From: an uncultured Flavobacterium sp.
GTDB lineage: Bacteria; Bacteroidota; Bacteroidia; Flavobacteriales; Flavobacteriaceae
NCBI RefSeq assembly: GCF_946478785.1
Contig: NZ_CAMLDD010000009.1
Span: forward strand, 149,841 to 213,840
Length of the DNA stretch: 64,000 bases
Reading direction: 5' to 3'
Shown piece by piece: positions 45,946-55,830 of this stretch. The notes under the pieces were generated by a model. It was given only the letters and a program-made list of their open reading frames with translations. It did not search any database and was not told the origin of the DNA. Numbering within the stretch: the first letter of the stretch is position 1; every line of letters begins with the position of its first letter. A program made the translations under genes and the position numbers.

Positions 45946-48582
45946 ATGACAATTCCAGCACAATTTGACGCTAAAACGATCGAGAATAAATGGTATGATT
46001 ACTGGATGAAAAACAACTATTTTCATTCAGAACCAGATCATAGAACACCTTATACAATTGTAATTCCGCCGCCAAATGTTACTGGGGTCTTACACATGGG
46101 GCATATGCTGAACAATACCATTCAGGATGTTTTGATTCGTAGAGCACGTCTTAAAGGTTTCAACGCCTGCTGGGTTCCAGGAACAGATCACGCATCAATC
46201 GCAACTGAAGCCAAAGTTGTAGCAAAACTAAAAGCAGAGGGAATCAATAAAAATGATTTAACCCGCGAAGAATTTTTGGCACATGCCTGGGAATGGACAG
46301 ATAAATACGGTGGAGTAATCTTAGATCAGCTTAAAAAATTAGGTGCTTCATGCGACTGGGAAAGAACTAAATTTACTATGGATCCTGACATGTCGGCATC
46401 TGTAATTAAATCGTTTGTTGATTTGTATAATAAAGGATTAATCTACAGAGGTTATCGTATGGTAAACTGGGATCCTGAAGCTAAAACAACTTTATCTGAT
46501 GAAGAAGTTATTTACGAAGAACAACAAGGGAAATTATTTTTCTTAAAATATAAAATCGAGGATTCAGAAGATTTCTTAACCATCGCAACGACACGCCCTG
46601 AAACTATCTTTGGGGATACTGCCATCTGTATCAACCCAAATGATGAACGTTTTACGCATTTAAAAGGAAAGAAAGCAATCGTTCCTATTTGTGGCAGAGT
46701 GATTCCGATTATTGAAGATGAATATGTTGATGTTGAATTCGGAACCGGATGTTTAAAAGTTACTCCGGCTCATGATATGAATGACAAAACGCTGGGAGAA
46801 AAACACAATCTTGAAATAGTTGATATTTTTAATGAAGATGCGACATTAAACAGTTTCGGATTGCATTATCAGGGGAAAGACCGTTTTGTGGTTCGTACAG
46901 AAATTGCAAAAGAATTAGAAGAAACCGGAGCTTTGGCGAAGACCGAAATCCATTTAAATAAAGTAGGAACATCAGAAAGAACCAAAGCAGTAATCGAACC
47001 AAGATTATCAGACCAATGGTTTTTGAAAATGGAAGATTTAGTGAAACCGGCAATCAAATCAGTTTTAGAAACGGGAGATATCAAATTACATCCAAAACGT
47101 TTCGAAAATACGTATGCGCATTGGTTAAATAATATACGCGATTGGAACATCTCTCGCCAATTATGGTGGGGACAACAAATTCCAGCTTATTATTACGGAG
47201 ATGGAAAAGAAGATTTCGTAGTTGCAGAATCGATAGAAGATGCCTTAGCTTTAGCTAAAGAAAAAACCAACAACCAACAGCTAACAACCGACAACCTTAA
47301 GCAGGATGTTGACGCCTTAGATACCTGGTTTTCATCCTGGCTTTGGCCGATGTCCGTTTTTGGAGGAATCATGGATCCGGAAAGTGCAGATTACAAATAT
47401 TATTATCCAACAAATGATTTGGTAACTGGTCCGGATATTTTATTTTTCTGGGTTGCAAGAATGATTATTGCAGGTTATGAATATGCAGGCGAAAAACCAT
47501 TTACAAATGTGTATTTAACTGGCTTGGTTCGCGATAAACAACGTCGTAAAATGTCTAAGTCATTAGGAAATTCTCCTGATCCTTTAGACCTGATCGAAAA
47601 ATTTGGTGCCGATGGAGTTCGTGTGGGATTGCTTTTGAGCGCTTCTGCAGGAAATGATATTATGTTTGATGAGGAATTGTGTAACCAGGGAAAAGCGTTT
47701 TCGAACAAGATTTGGAATGCCTTTAAACTGATAAAAGGATGGGAAGTTTCTGAGACTATTCCACAACCAGAATCATCAAAAGTAGCGATCGAATGGTACG
47801 AAGCAAAATTGCAGCAAACGTTAGTTGATATCGAAGATAATTTCGAAAAATACAGAATTTCAGATTCTTTAATGGCTATTTATAAATTGGTTTGGGATGA
47901 TTTCTGTTCCTGGTTTTTAGAGATGATCAAACCAGCTTATCAACAGCCAATTGATAAAGCAACATTTGATAAAGCAATTGAGATGTTAGAAAGTAATCTG
48001 AAATTGTTACATCCTTTCATGCCTTTCCTAACTGAGGAAATCTGGCACTTAATCGCTGATAGAACTCCAGAAGAGGCATTAATCGTTTCAACGTGGCCTG
48101 AATTAAAACCATTTAATGCGAGTTTAATTGCCGATTTTGAAAATACAATAGAAGTAATCTCCGGAATCAGAACCATCAGAAAAGATAAAAATATTCCGTT
48201 TAAAGATGCTATCGAACTGAAGGCAATCAATAGTGAGAATATCTCAACTTATTTTGATTCAATCGTAACGAAGCTTGGAAATATTTCAGCTTTCGAATAT
48301 GTTTCTGCTAAAGTAGATGGAGCATTATCTTTCCGTGTAAAATCTAATGAATATTTCATTCCGATTTCAGGAGGAAATATTGATGTTGAAGCTGAAATCG
48401 CAAAACTAACTGCAGAGTTGGTTTACACTCAAGGTTTTTTAAAATCGGTTCAGGCAAAATTGTCTAACGAGAAATTTGTTGCCGGAGCACCTGAAAAAGT
48501 TTTAGCAAATGAAAAACAAAAAGAAGCAGATGCTTTGGCAAAAATTGCTACAATCGAGCAGAGTATCTCTAGCTTGAAATAA
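45946..48582 (+). CDS. valS: Valine-tRNA ligase
   Basis: The 878-residue class I synthetase charges tRNA-Val. It has the HIGH region PPPNVTGVLHMGHMLNNT (about residues 41-58), the editing domain with ATTRPETIFGDTAI, DWNISRQLWWGQQIPAYY, and the KMSKS region RRKMSKSLGNSPDP (about residues 530-543). The C-terminal anticodon and coiled-coil (ValRS tRNA-binding arm) region is present, ending in a Lys-rich helix. Motifs and length match ValRS rather than IleRS. It is preceded by AACGATTAA-type repeats and followed by a convergent terminator. Confidence 0.97.
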   Translation: MTIPAQFDAKTIENKWYDYWMKNNYFHSEPDHRTPYTIVIPPPNVTGVLHMGHMLNNTIQDVLIRRARLKGFNACWVPGTDHASIATEAKVVAKLKAEGINKNDLTREEFLAHAWEWTDKYGGVILDQLKKLGASCDWERTKFTMDPDMSASVIKSFVDLYNKGLIYRGYRMVNWDPEAKTTLSDEEVIYEEQQGKLFFLKYKIEDSEDFLTIATTRPETIFGDTAICINPNDERFTHLKGKKAIVPICGRVIPIIEDEYVDVEFGTGCLKVTPAHDMNDKTLGEKHNLEIVDIFNEDATLNSFGLHYQGKDRFVVRTEIAKELEETGALAKTEIHLNKVGTSERTKAVIEPRLSDQWFLKMEDLVKPAIKSVLETGDIKLHPKRFENTYAHWLNNIRDWNISRQLWWGQQIPAYYYGDGKEDFVVAESIEDALALAKEKTNNQQLTTDNLKQDVDALDTWFSSWLWPMSVFGGIMDPESADYKYYYPTNDLVTGPDILFFWVARMIIAGYEYAGEKPFTNVYLTGLVRDKQRRKMSKSLGNSPDPLDLIEKFGADGVRVGLLLSASAGNDIMFDEELCNQGKAFSNKIWNAFKLIKGWEVSETIPQPESSKVAIEWYEAKLQQTLVDIEDNFEKYRISDSLMAIYKLVWDDFCSWFLEMIKPAYQQPIDKATFDKAIEMLESNLKLLHPFMPFLTEEIWHLIADRTPEEALIVSTWPELKPFNASLIADFENTIEVISGIRTIRKDKNIPFKDAIELKAINSENISTYFDSIVTKLGNISAFEYVSAKVDGALSFRVKSNEYFIPISGGNIDVEAEIAKLTAELVYTQGFLKSVQAKLSNEKFVAGAPEKVLANEKQKEADALAKIATIEQSISSLK

Positions 48583-48605
48583 GAATCAGTTTTGATTTTA
48601 AATAT

Positions 48606-48638
48606 AAACCCCGACAGATTCAAAATCTATCGGGGTTT
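48606..48638. terminator. Bidirectional terminator between valS and DUF4294 gene
   Basis: A 14-bp stem (AAACCCCGACAGAT at 48606-48619 with ATCTATCGGGGTTT at 48625-48638) with one A-C mismatch and a T-rich downstream tract. Confidence 0.85.
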
Positions 48639-48653
48639 TAATATTTTTGGTAC

Positions 48654-49334
48654 TTATTTTTTATTAAGTTCTTCAGCTTTTTGTTCCCAATGTGTTTCAA
48701 GAGCACCATAATCAATAGGGCTTGCAGGTTTTTGATAGTATAATCTGCCTGACTCAAATGCCCTGACGAGAATGGTTTCTATAAGATAATCTTCATTGAC
48801 TTCAAAAGGCTTGTATTCTCTTTTTAAACTAATGTCAAACATATTGGCTGTAGCATTTGATACAAACGCTTTGAAACCGCTTTTTAAGGTTTTGACTAAT
48901 TCGTATGTCGTTATTCCGGTTTGCCGATTAATGAGTTTGACAAGGATTTGCCCTTGTTTCCGTGAAAGTTTTTTTAACCTTGCCTCAAACTCATTGTTAA
49001 GGTAGTCTTCAACAATTTTAAAATATTTTTTCTTTTCACGGCTGGTTTTCAAACGCGACATTCCATTGTTTAAGGCAGTTAGCCTGTCTGCTGCCAATTT
49101 TGCATAAGGATAGACTTTGTAGACCCTGTTTTGAAGAATTTGAAATTGCTTTTTCGCCTCGGGATCCAGATCTCCCTTCGAGATAAAAATTTCAGGTAAT
49201 TCAATTGTGTCATTCAAAATGGAATCATTTTCAGTTAGTATATAACCCATCTCGGAATTATCTTTAGGGGTTATCTGCGCATTAGCAGCAAAAGAAATTA
49301 AAAGAAAACATAAAATACAAGTTGTAAATCTCAT
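48654..49334 (-). CDS. DUF4294 domain-containing exported protein
   Basis: The 226-residue protein has a signal peptide (ends AANAQ, about residue 20) and matches DUF4294 of Bacteroidota: YKVYPYAKLAADRLTALNNG, SREKKKYFKIVEDYLNNEFE, KLSRKQGQILVKLINRQTGI. The region after residue 60 is mostly helical, with a strongly basic middle. No function is known. It is convergent with valS and divergent from the M42 peptidase, so it has its own promoter on the right. Confidence 0.88.
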   Translation of the reverse strand: MRFTTCILCFLLISFAANAQITPKDNSEMGYILTENDSILNDTIELPEIFISKGDLDPEAKKQFQILQNRVYKVYPYAKLAADRLTALNNGMSRLKTSREKKKYFKIVEDYLNNEFEARLKKLSRKQGQILVKLINRQTGITTYELVKTLKSGFKAFVSNATANMFDISLKREYKPFEVNEDYLIETILVRAFESGRLYYQKPASPIDYGALETHWEQKAEELNKK

Positions 49335-49416
49335 CGAATATATATTTAAGCGTAAAATTAGATATTATATACACAACTGTAATACCAAATTTATAAATTA
49401 GCAAAAAAAATATTTT

Positions 49417-50505
49417 ATGAGCACAAAATCTATCTTAAATGATACCTCAATTGCTTTCCTGGAAAGCTACCTTAATAATGCCTCGCCGACCGGTTATGAA
49501 AGTGAAGGACAAAAACTCTGGATGGACTACCTAAAACCTTATGTAGATACTTTTATTACTGATACTTACGGAACCGCAGTTGGAGTTATCAATCCGGACG
49601 CTCCCTTTAAGGTAGTGATTGAAGGTCATGCTGATGAAATTTCCTGGTATGTAAATTATATCACAGATGATGGTCTATTATATGTAATTAGAAACGGAGG
49701 TTCAGATCACCAGATTGCGCCTTCAAAAAGGGTTAATATTCACACCAAAAAAGGAATCGTACAAGGTGTTTTTGGCTGGCCGGCAATTCATACCCGATTG
49801 CGTGATAAGGAAGAAATACCAAAATTGAGCAATATTTTTATTGATTTAGGCTGTGAAACCAAAGAGCAGGTTTTAGAAAAAGGTGTTCACGTAGGTTGTG
49901 TAATAACATATCCGGATGAATTTATGATTTTAAACGAAAATAAATTTGTTTGTCGCGCCATCGACAACAGAATGGGAGGTTTTATGATTGCAGAAGTAGC
50001 TCGTTTACTAAAAGAAAATAATAAAACACTTCCTTTTGGATTATACGTAGTAAATTCAGTTCAGGAGGAAATAGGCCTACGTGGTGCTGAAATGATTGCG
50101 CAAACTATTAAGCCCAATGTAGCTATCATTACAGATGTTTGCCATGATACAACAACACCAATGATCGATAAAAAAGTCGAAGGTGATCTAAAAATGGGCA
50201 AAGGTCCTGTAATTGCTTATGCACCTGCCGTTCAAAACAAATTACGTGATTTAATTGTTGATACAGCCGAAGCGAACAACATTCCATTTCAGCGTCATGC
50301 TACTTCAAGAGCTACCGGAACTGATACAGATGCTTTTGCTTACAGTAATGGGGGTGTGGCCTCAGCATTAATTTCCTTGCCATTGCGTTATATGCATACC
50401 ACGGTAGAAATGGTTCAGAGAGAAGATGTTGAAAACGTAATCCAGCTTATTTATGAATCACTTTTGAAAATTGAAAATAATGAGACTTTTTCTTATTTCA
50501 AATAA
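49417..50505 (+). CDS. M42 family metallopeptidase (glutamyl aminopeptidase-like)
   Basis: The 362-residue cytosolic enzyme matches the M42 family of dinuclear metal aminopeptidases. The metal and active-site residues are in VIEGHADEISWYV (His/Asp), CRAIDNRMGGFMIAE (Asp), SVQEEIGLRGAEM (Glu-Glu) and IITDVCHDTTTP (Asp). A late His is in RYMHTTVEM. These enzymes remove N-terminal residues from short peptides and usually form large dodecamers. There is no signal peptide, so it is intracellular. Confidence 0.93.
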   Translation: MSTKSILNDTSIAFLESYLNNASPTGYESEGQKLWMDYLKPYVDTFITDTYGTAVGVINPDAPFKVVIEGHADEISWYVNYITDDGLLYVIRNGGSDHQIAPSKRVNIHTKKGIVQGVFGWPAIHTRLRDKEEIPKLSNIFIDLGCETKEQVLEKGVHVGCVITYPDEFMILNENKFVCRAIDNRMGGFMIAEVARLLKENNKTLPFGLYVVNSVQEEIGLRGAEMIAQTIKPNVAIITDVCHDTTTPMIDKKVEGDLKMGKGPVIAYAPAVQNKLRDLIVDTAEANNIPFQRHATSRATGTDTDAFAYSNGGVASALISLPLRYMHTTVEMVQREDVENVIQLIYESLLKIENNETFSYFK

Positions 50506-50578
50506 GGATATATAATAGTAACATTAATTAGTTTTTTTTTCTTTCGGTAGATATTAAAACAAGATAAAAATGATTTGA

Positions 50579-51253
50579 ATGAAAAGAATAATTATGATTT
50601 TAATTGTGATATTATCAACCTGTGTCTATGCACAAGAAACTAAAGAAAAGGATTGGTCCTTAAAAATTAATACAATCCAATTAATTGATTTTGTTTCATT
50701 TCCAACTTTACAATTATCTGTTGAAAGAAAAATAAACTATTATTCAAGTTTGAATATAGAAATTGGTTATCAACTTTATGATGTTTCAACTGCGGATACA
50801 ATTTTTTTAAAACCAAAAGGTTTTAAAACTAATATTGAAGGAAGAATTTATCTGCAGAAACTATTTAACTCCAGAGTAAAGTCTAAACGAAGTGAGTTGT
50901 ATGCTGGTATTCAGGTATTTTATAGAGAGAATCAGACAAACAACTTTATAAGATATGTTGCGATTGATCCAATAAATGAAAATCAATATGTGGATGATTT
51001 TGGAGTAAAGAAAACCGCTAAAGGAATTAATTTAATTGTTGGTAATCAATTTTCATTTGCAAGATTTATTTTAGAGCCATTTGTAGTATTTGGGTATATG
51101 GATAAAAAAACAATCAATACCGATCTTGAGTATGATGAAAGTAAATATTCTATGAATATGAATCATGCTTTTTTTCTAGGTAGCGATTTAGAAAGTAATT
51201 CAGGGAATATGTTCAATTTTGGACTTGGTTGCAGGGTTGGATATAGATTTTAA
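50579..51253 (+). CDS. Hypothetical outer-membrane beta-barrel protein
   Basis: The 224-residue protein has a signal peptide (ends VYAQ) and then a pattern of short amphipathic strands ending in GLGCRVGYRF, with a C-terminal phenylalanine, as expected for a small outer-membrane barrel. The opening KINTIQLIDFVSFPTLQLSV and the later NIEGRIYL are like DUF3575-type barrels of Bacteroidota, but I cannot confirm that family. It is 73 bp after the M42 peptidase, with no clear functional link. Confidence 0.65.
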   Translation: MKRIIMILIVILSTCVYAQETKEKDWSLKINTIQLIDFVSFPTLQLSVERKINYYSSLNIEIGYQLYDVSTADTIFLKPKGFKTNIEGRIYLQKLFNSRVKSKRSELYAGIQVFYRENQTNNFIRYVAIDPINENQYVDDFGVKKTAKGINLIVGNQFSFARFILEPFVVFGYMDKKTINTDLEYDESKYSMNMNHAFFLGSDLESNSGNMFNFGLGCRVGYRF

Positions 51254-51324
51254 AATAAATAAAATATAGTAAAACCTGAAATCTTATATTACTGAGACTT
51301 GACACGCGGATTAAATTAATAACC

Positions 51325-51680
51325 ATGAAAATTTTACTGCTCGAAGACGCTTTTACTTTATTCAAAGAAATAGCTGTATTCTTTGCTTCAAAAGAATTTG
51401 AGTATGTTCCTTATTGTGACGAAGTATTTTTGTTAAAGAATATTTTTTCCGTATAAATATGATTAATCATTCTTGATATCAATATTACCGAAATAAACGG
51501 AATCGAAGTATGTGAAAAATTCGGAATGTCGATAAAAAACGCTCATCATCATGCTCACAGCTTTTAGGGAAATTGAAGATTAACTGGCCTCTGATGATTA
51601 TGGTAAAACCGTTTCATTTTGAGGAACTATATGCGCGAATTGTATCGCTTTTAAGACAAAAAGAAGTTCATATCAAGTAG
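51325..51680 (+). pseudogene. Decayed response regulator (receiver domain remnant)
   Basis: The ATG at 51325 begins MKILLLEDAFTLFKEIAVFF, an OmpR-type receiver start. The frame soon hits stops at 51454 and 51460, but neighbouring frames continue the domain: LIILDINITEINGIEVCEKF (the phosphorylation-site strand), then IMLTAFREIED, VKPFHFEELYARIVSLLRQK and a stop at 51678-51680. At least three frame changes and several stops are needed to join these parts, so it cannot make a working protein. No partner histidine kinase is nearby and no effector domain is visible. It is a relic of a two-component system. Confidence 0.8.
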
Positions 51681-51723
51681 AAAAAAGATTTTAGTTAAAC
51701 TTAAAACTCTTGAACAATATAAA

Positions 51724-51751
51724 TCAAAAAACCCTCTAGTGATAGAGGGTT
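51724..51751 (-). terminator. Terminator of the ankyrin gene
   Basis: The 8-bp stem AACCCTCT/AGAGGGTT (51730-51737 with 51744-51751), read on the minus strand, is followed by a T run. Confidence 0.75.
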
Positions 51752-51795
51752 ATCCGTATTTTCGTGTACTAATTCAAAAATATTTTGTGAAGCTA

Positions 51796-52179
51796 TTATT
51801 TTAAATCTTTCAAAATGGCAACCGCTTCTGTTGCATTTGATAATTGTGCATATTTCAAAGCTGTAAATCCTTTCTCATTTTTATCACCAGGACGAGCTCC
51901 TTGCGCCAGTAAGATTTTGATTATTTCAGCTTTGTTATAACGTGCAGCAGTCATTAAAGGAGTCATATCCTCTGTTCTTTCATTAACGTCTGCCCCATAT
52001 TCGATAAATTTCAGCACTATTTTAATATCTCCCTTTGAGATGGCAACGTTTAATGGTGTTGCATCAAAAAGTCGCTGTTTAATAATGTTGTTTCCATCTC
52101 TAGATGAAGTGTTTGAAGCCAGGGAAACATTTGTGAAAGCTACTAAAGCCATTCCTAAATAAACGATTGATTTTTTCAT
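51796..52179 (-). CDS. Exported ankyrin repeat protein
   Basis: The 127-residue protein has a signal peptide (about residues 1-21) and about three ankyrin repeats: ATPLNVAISKGDIKIVLKFI, then MTPLMTAARYNKAEIIKILL and FTALKYAQLSNATEAVAILK. Ankyrin repeats bind other proteins. The export signal places it in the periplasm or outside the cell. Nothing in the neighbourhood indicates a partner. It has its own hairpin terminator. Confidence 0.85.
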   Translation of the reverse strand: MKKSIVYLGMALVAFTNVSLASNTSSRDGNNIIKQRLFDATPLNVAISKGDIKIVLKFIEYGADVNERTEDMTPLMTAARYNKAEIIKILLAQGARPGDKNEKGFTALKYAQLSNATEAVAILKDLK

Positions 52180-52569
52180 GATGATTGTTTGTTAATTGAT
52201 TGATTATTGATGATTATTTTAATTCTGATGTAAAAGTATGTTAAAAACATGTATCATGCATTACAAGGTACTATGTTTTAACTATTTCTTAACATTTGCT
52301 TAATATTTACTATAAATAGAGCTTAACTATATAGACGCTTAATAAATCATATTGTTACACAATATTAAATTATTAAATAAATTAGTGTGAAATTGTTATA
52401 TTTATAAAATACAGTTTGCATATTTGTAACTTGCTAATAAAGCATACTTAAAAGTATTTACACACTTTAATTAGCATCATGTATTTTAAAAGTTAGGAGC
52501 AATAATTTGACGAATGTATTTAACTAAAGAATTTAATTTGATAGAAATTAAAATAACGGATTCCTCAAA
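52180..52569. other. 390-bp AT-rich intergenic region
   Basis: The spacer between the ankyrin and GH26 genes is very AT-rich. I see no ORF, hairpin terminator, RNA gene or repeat here. The ankyrin promoter should lie in its left part. Confidence 0.5.
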
Positions 52570-53706
52570 TTATCTTAGCCTATAATTCTTTTGATAAACA
52601 TTGTTTAGATCTTTCTCAAACAAGGTGTAAGGTTCATCATAAAACTTAATAAAATCCGGAGCACTTAACTGGCCGGGAAAAGGGGCATAATAGTGAGTTG
52701 AACTCATAGTATCGTTTCTCCAAACCAGAACATAAGCCAGTTCTAATTTTTCAGATTGCAATGCTTTTAAAAGTGTTTCCGTCCACCAGTTAGCATTCGG
52801 AATCGATTCTAAACCAGTTTCGGTAAATGCGGCCAGTTTTTTCTTTTTAATGGCAAGGTCTGAGAATATTTTCAGCTTTTTTACTCCTGAATCTAAATCG
52901 TATTTTCCATCTCTTCCAAAATCACCATAATCATCCATTCCAAACAGATCCACAAAATCATCACCGGGATATCTTTCTAAATATTCTTCTTCAGAGCTGA
53001 ACCTATTGTCCGGAGAAAAAGCATAAATAAAATTGTGAACGCCTAAATTATCTCTTAAATAAGAAACGGTAAATTGCCAGACTGCGATAAAATCTTCACG
53101 TGAAGTGTATTTCTTCCCCCACCAAAACCAATCGCCGTCAAATTCATGAAAAGGCCTGAAAATCATTGGAGCCAGGGTACCGTTTTTTGCTTTTACAGAA
53201 TGAGCAAAATCAGCAATAGTTTTTAAAATCTCCTTGTATTGTTCATGATGGGAGCCGCCTTCTTTGATCAATGACATGGAAGCTACAGAAACAGAATCTT
53301 TCCAGTAAAATCCTCCCCCGGAAGCAGGATTGTTAAAGTGCCAGGCTACAGTTGTGACACCGCCTCGTTCATAAGTAGCAATTACATTCTTTTTAAGTCT
53401 TTCTTTTTCTTTTTCAATCTTATCTTTTGATTGCCCTGAAAAACCGCTAAAGTCAATTCCTACAACTGCAGGATGAGAACCCACAACTGATTTTATATCC
53501 GACCTGTCTGATTCATTCGACCATTGATGTCCATATTCCAAGGCATGTTGATGCCCAAATAAAATATGTTGTTTGGAAATAATCTTAAGATTATTATAGA
53601 GGTTTTTAGTTTCTTTTGTAGCTTTTTTGTCAATCTGTGCAAAAAGAAAATGCCCTGCTATCAAACATAGGATTAGCAGGGCATTTTTGTTTTTAATGAT
53701 GTTCAT
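52570..53706 (-). CDS. Glycoside hydrolase family 26 (beta-mannanase-like), exported
   Basis: The 378-residue protein has a signal peptide (ends LFAQ, about residue 24) and a GH26 TIM barrel. The catalytic acid/base Glu188 is in FRPFHEFDGDWFWW, and the nucleophile Glu296 is in AAFTETGLES, as in clan GH-A mannanases. The opening LFGHQHALEYGHQWS is also typical. It would cut beta-1,4-mannan or related glucans outside the cell. No SusC/SusD pair or other polysaccharide-utilisation genes are next to it, so it is a stand-alone enzyme. purC follows upstream on the same strand, 30 bp away. Confidence 0.92.
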   Translation of the reverse strand: MNIIKNKNALLILCLIAGHFLFAQIDKKATKETKNLYNNLKIISKQHILFGHQHALEYGHQWSNESDRSDIKSVVGSHPAVVGIDFSGFSGQSKDKIEKEKERLKKNVIATYERGGVTTVAWHFNNPASGGGFYWKDSVSVASMSLIKEGGSHHEQYKEILKTIADFAHSVKAKNGTLAPMIFRPFHEFDGDWFWWGKKYTSREDFIAVWQFTVSYLRDNLGVHNFIYAFSPDNRFSSEEEYLERYPGDDFVDLFGMDDYGDFGRDGKYDLDSGVKKLKIFSDLAIKKKKLAAFTETGLESIPNANWWTETLLKALQSEKLELAYVLVWRNDTMSSTHYYAPFPGQLSAPDFIKFYDEPYTLFEKDLNNVYQKNYRLR

Positions 53707-53735
53707 GGTTTAAATAGTTAGTTTAAACCCGAAAA

Positions 53736-54692
53736 TTACTCTTTAGCAGCAAGGTATTCTGATATATTTTTGTCAATACGTTGGTCAATATTGGCAATAT
53801 CAGCTTTTACGAATTTTTCGCCTAGAATTTTCTCGTACAATTCGATATATCTTTCCGAAACTGATTCGATATAGGCGTCTGTCATATTCGGAATTTGTTG
53901 TCCTTCTTGTCCCTGAAAACCATTCTCAATCAGCCAGCGGCGTACAAATTCTTTAGATAATTGTTTTTGTTCTTCTCCATTATCTTGTCTTTCCTTATAT
54001 CCGTCAGAATAAAAGTAACGGGATGAATCCGGTGTGTGAATTTCATCAATTAAAACAATAACACCTTCTTTCGTTTTTCCGAATTCGTATTTAGTATCTA
54101 CTAAAATTAAACCACGATCTGCAGCAATTTCAGTTCCGCGTTGAAATAAATCACGTGTAAATTTCTCTAAAACAATATAATCTTCTTCAGAAACAATTCC
54201 TTTTGATAAAATGTCTTCGCGGGAAATATCTTCATCATGAGAACCATTATCTGCTTTTGTAGTTGGTGTTATTATTAGTTCCGGAAATTTATCATTTTCT
54301 TTTAAGCCTTCTGGCATAGTTACTCCGCAAATTTGTCTTTTTCCTGCAGCATATTCACGAGCGGCATGTCCTGAAAGATATCCACGAATTACCATTTCAA
54401 CTTTAAAAGGGTCACATAAATGTCCAACAGCTACGTTTGGATCCGGAGTTGCAATCAGCCAGTTTGGAACAATGTCCTCTGTTAATTCCATAAATCTTGT
54501 AGCAATCTGATTCAGAATTTGCCCTTTGTAAGGAATACCCTTTGGCAAAACCACATCAAAAGCCGAAAGTCTGTCAGTAGCGACCATTACCAAAAGTTCG
54601 TCGTTAATATTGTAAACTTCCCTAACCTTTCCGCGATAAACTGATTTTTGATTCGGAAAATTAAAATTTGTGGTTGTGATTGTATTGCTCAT
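53736..54692 (-). CDS. purC: Phosphoribosylaminoimidazolesuccinocarboxamide synthase
   Basis: The 318-residue enzyme joins CAIR with aspartate using ATP in purine synthesis. Family motifs include [20 protein letters not shown] near the start, [60 protein letters not shown] and [16 protein letters not shown]. Length is normal for the eukaryote-like long form found in Bacteroidota. A consensus promoter lies just upstream. The GH26 gene follows 30 bp after its stop and may be read through. Confidence 0.96.
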   Translation of the reverse strand: MSNTITTTNFNFPNQKSVYRGKVREVYNINDELLVMVATDRLSAFDVVLPKGIPYKGQILNQIATRFMELTEDIVPNWLIATPDPNVAVGHLCDPFKVEMVIRGYLSGHAAREYAAGKRQICGVTMPEGLKENDKFPELIITPTTKADNGSHDEDISREDILSKGIVSEEDYIVLEKFTRDLFQRGTEIAADRGLILVDTKYEFGKTKEGVIVLIDEIHTPDSSRYFYSDGYKERQDNGEEQKQLSKEFVRRWLIENGFQGQEGQQIPNMTDAYIESVSERYIELYEKILGEKFVKADIANIDQRIDKNISEYLAAKE

Positions 54693-54721
54693 TATCCTTA
54701 AGTTGTGTTGTTTTATGAATG

Positions 54722-54753
54722 CAAATTTAAAACTATTTCAGAGAGTTTCACAA
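54722..54753 (-). promoter_or_regulatory. Predicted flavobacterial promoter of purC
   Basis: On the minus strand TTG (54751-54753), a 21-base spacer and TAAATTTG (54722-54729) match the consensus fully, about 30 bases from the ATG. Confidence 0.75.
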
Positions 54754-54811
54754 TGAAAAGAAAGAGATGCATTAATAAATGTTGGTTTTTTATAAATTCA
54801 AATCAATTTTA

Positions 54812-54847
54812 AACAAAAAATCCCTAAAGAAAATTCTTCAAGGATTT
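54812..54847 (-). terminator. Terminator of the HAD phosphatase gene
   Basis: A 14-bp stem with two G-U pairs (54818-54831 with 54834-54847), followed on the minus strand by a run of T. Confidence 0.7.
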
Positions 54848-54872
54848 AATTTTAATTAAAAGGAATGTCAAA

Positions 54873-55700
54873 TTATGCCACAAATTCTTCATTCAAAATT
54901 TTTGATGAAATATATCTGGCAACGCCATCTTCGGCATTTGTTTTTATAACTTCTAAATCAGGTAACGTTTCTTTTAGTAATACAGGTGCATTTCCCATAA
55001 TCAATCCTTTTCCGGATGCAGATAACATTTGGACATCATTAAAACCATCTCCGAAAGAAACCGCTTCCTTTAAAGTGAAGCCTTCTTTTTCCAATACTCT
55101 TTCAATCGCAACAGCTTTATCAATAGACTTATCCATAAATTCCAGACAAGTAGGTAAACTGAATGCATGATGCAAATGTTCTGATGAATTCTCCAAAATG
55201 GCATCTTTTAATTTGACTAATTTTTCATGATTATCGCAGGAGAAGAATATTTTAATGGCACCAAAATCTACTAGGGTTTTATAATCTACCAATTCCGGAC
55301 GATATTTTAGTTCGGACTGAAAAGCATTTAGTTTTTCATTAATTCTATTGGTCTGCCAAACATTTTCTTTGAATAAAACAACCGTAATTTCAGGATCGAT
55401 TTCAACATTAAGGGCTGCCTTAACAACATCACTGTCTAAATTGAAAGAAAATAATTCTTCCTTTTCAGGGGAATGGATTCTGGCTCCGTTTGAACTCACT
55501 AAGTAAACCGGAACTTCAAGTGTTTTAATAATCGCCATGGCATCAAGATGATGACGGCCAGTAGCAACAACAATAAGGTAATTTTGATTGTGAAGTTCCT
55601 GAAAAATGGATTTTGTGTAATCTGAAATTTTGTGTTGAGGGTTGAGTAAGGTTCCGTCTAAATCACTTACGACAACTTTTATGTTTTTAAGCTTAGTCAT
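54873..55700 (-). CDS. HAD superfamily Cof-type phosphatase
   Basis: The start is placed at 55700 (MTKLKNIKVVVSDLDGTLLN), four codons inside the longest frame. The 275-residue protein is a HAD IIB (Cof-like) hydrolase. Motif I is VVSDLDGTLL, motif II is in VATGRHH, and motifs III and IV are in DKAVAIERVLEKEG and SFGDGFNDVQML. The C2B-type cap domain lies between residues 85 and 190. These enzymes dephosphorylate sugar phosphates or nucleotides such as flavin or pyridoxal phosphates; the substrate is not predictable here. Confidence 0.92.
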   Translation of the reverse strand: MTKLKNIKVVVSDLDGTLLNPQHKISDYTKSIFQELHNQNYLIVVATGRHHLDAMAIIKTLEVPVYLVSSNGARIHSPEKEELFSFNLDSDVVKAALNVEIDPEITVVLFKENVWQTNRINEKLNAFQSELKYRPELVDYKTLVDFGAIKIFFSCDNHEKLVKLKDAILENSSEHLHHAFSLPTCLEFMDKSIDKAVAIERVLEKEGFTLKEAVSFGDGFNDVQMLSASGKGLIMGNAPVLLKETLPDLEVIKTNAEDGVARYISSKILNEEFVA

Positions 55701-55726
55701 ATTAAAAATCAAGTATTTATAAGATG

Positions 55727-55757
55727 CAAATTTACGGCTTTATGAGTGGAGGAGCAA
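55727..55757 (-). promoter_or_regulatory. Predicted flavobacterial promoter of the HAD phosphatase gene
   Basis: On the minus strand TTG (55755-55757), a 20-base spacer and TAAATTTG (55727-55734) match the consensus. The ATG chosen at 55700 lies 26 bases further on, supporting that start. Confidence 0.75.
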
Positions 55758-55830
55758 GGATGATAAGTCGGTAAAGCCTGAAAAGAGGCAAGTTTATTAT
55801 TTATTTAACTATTTCGTCAAATAGAGCGTT

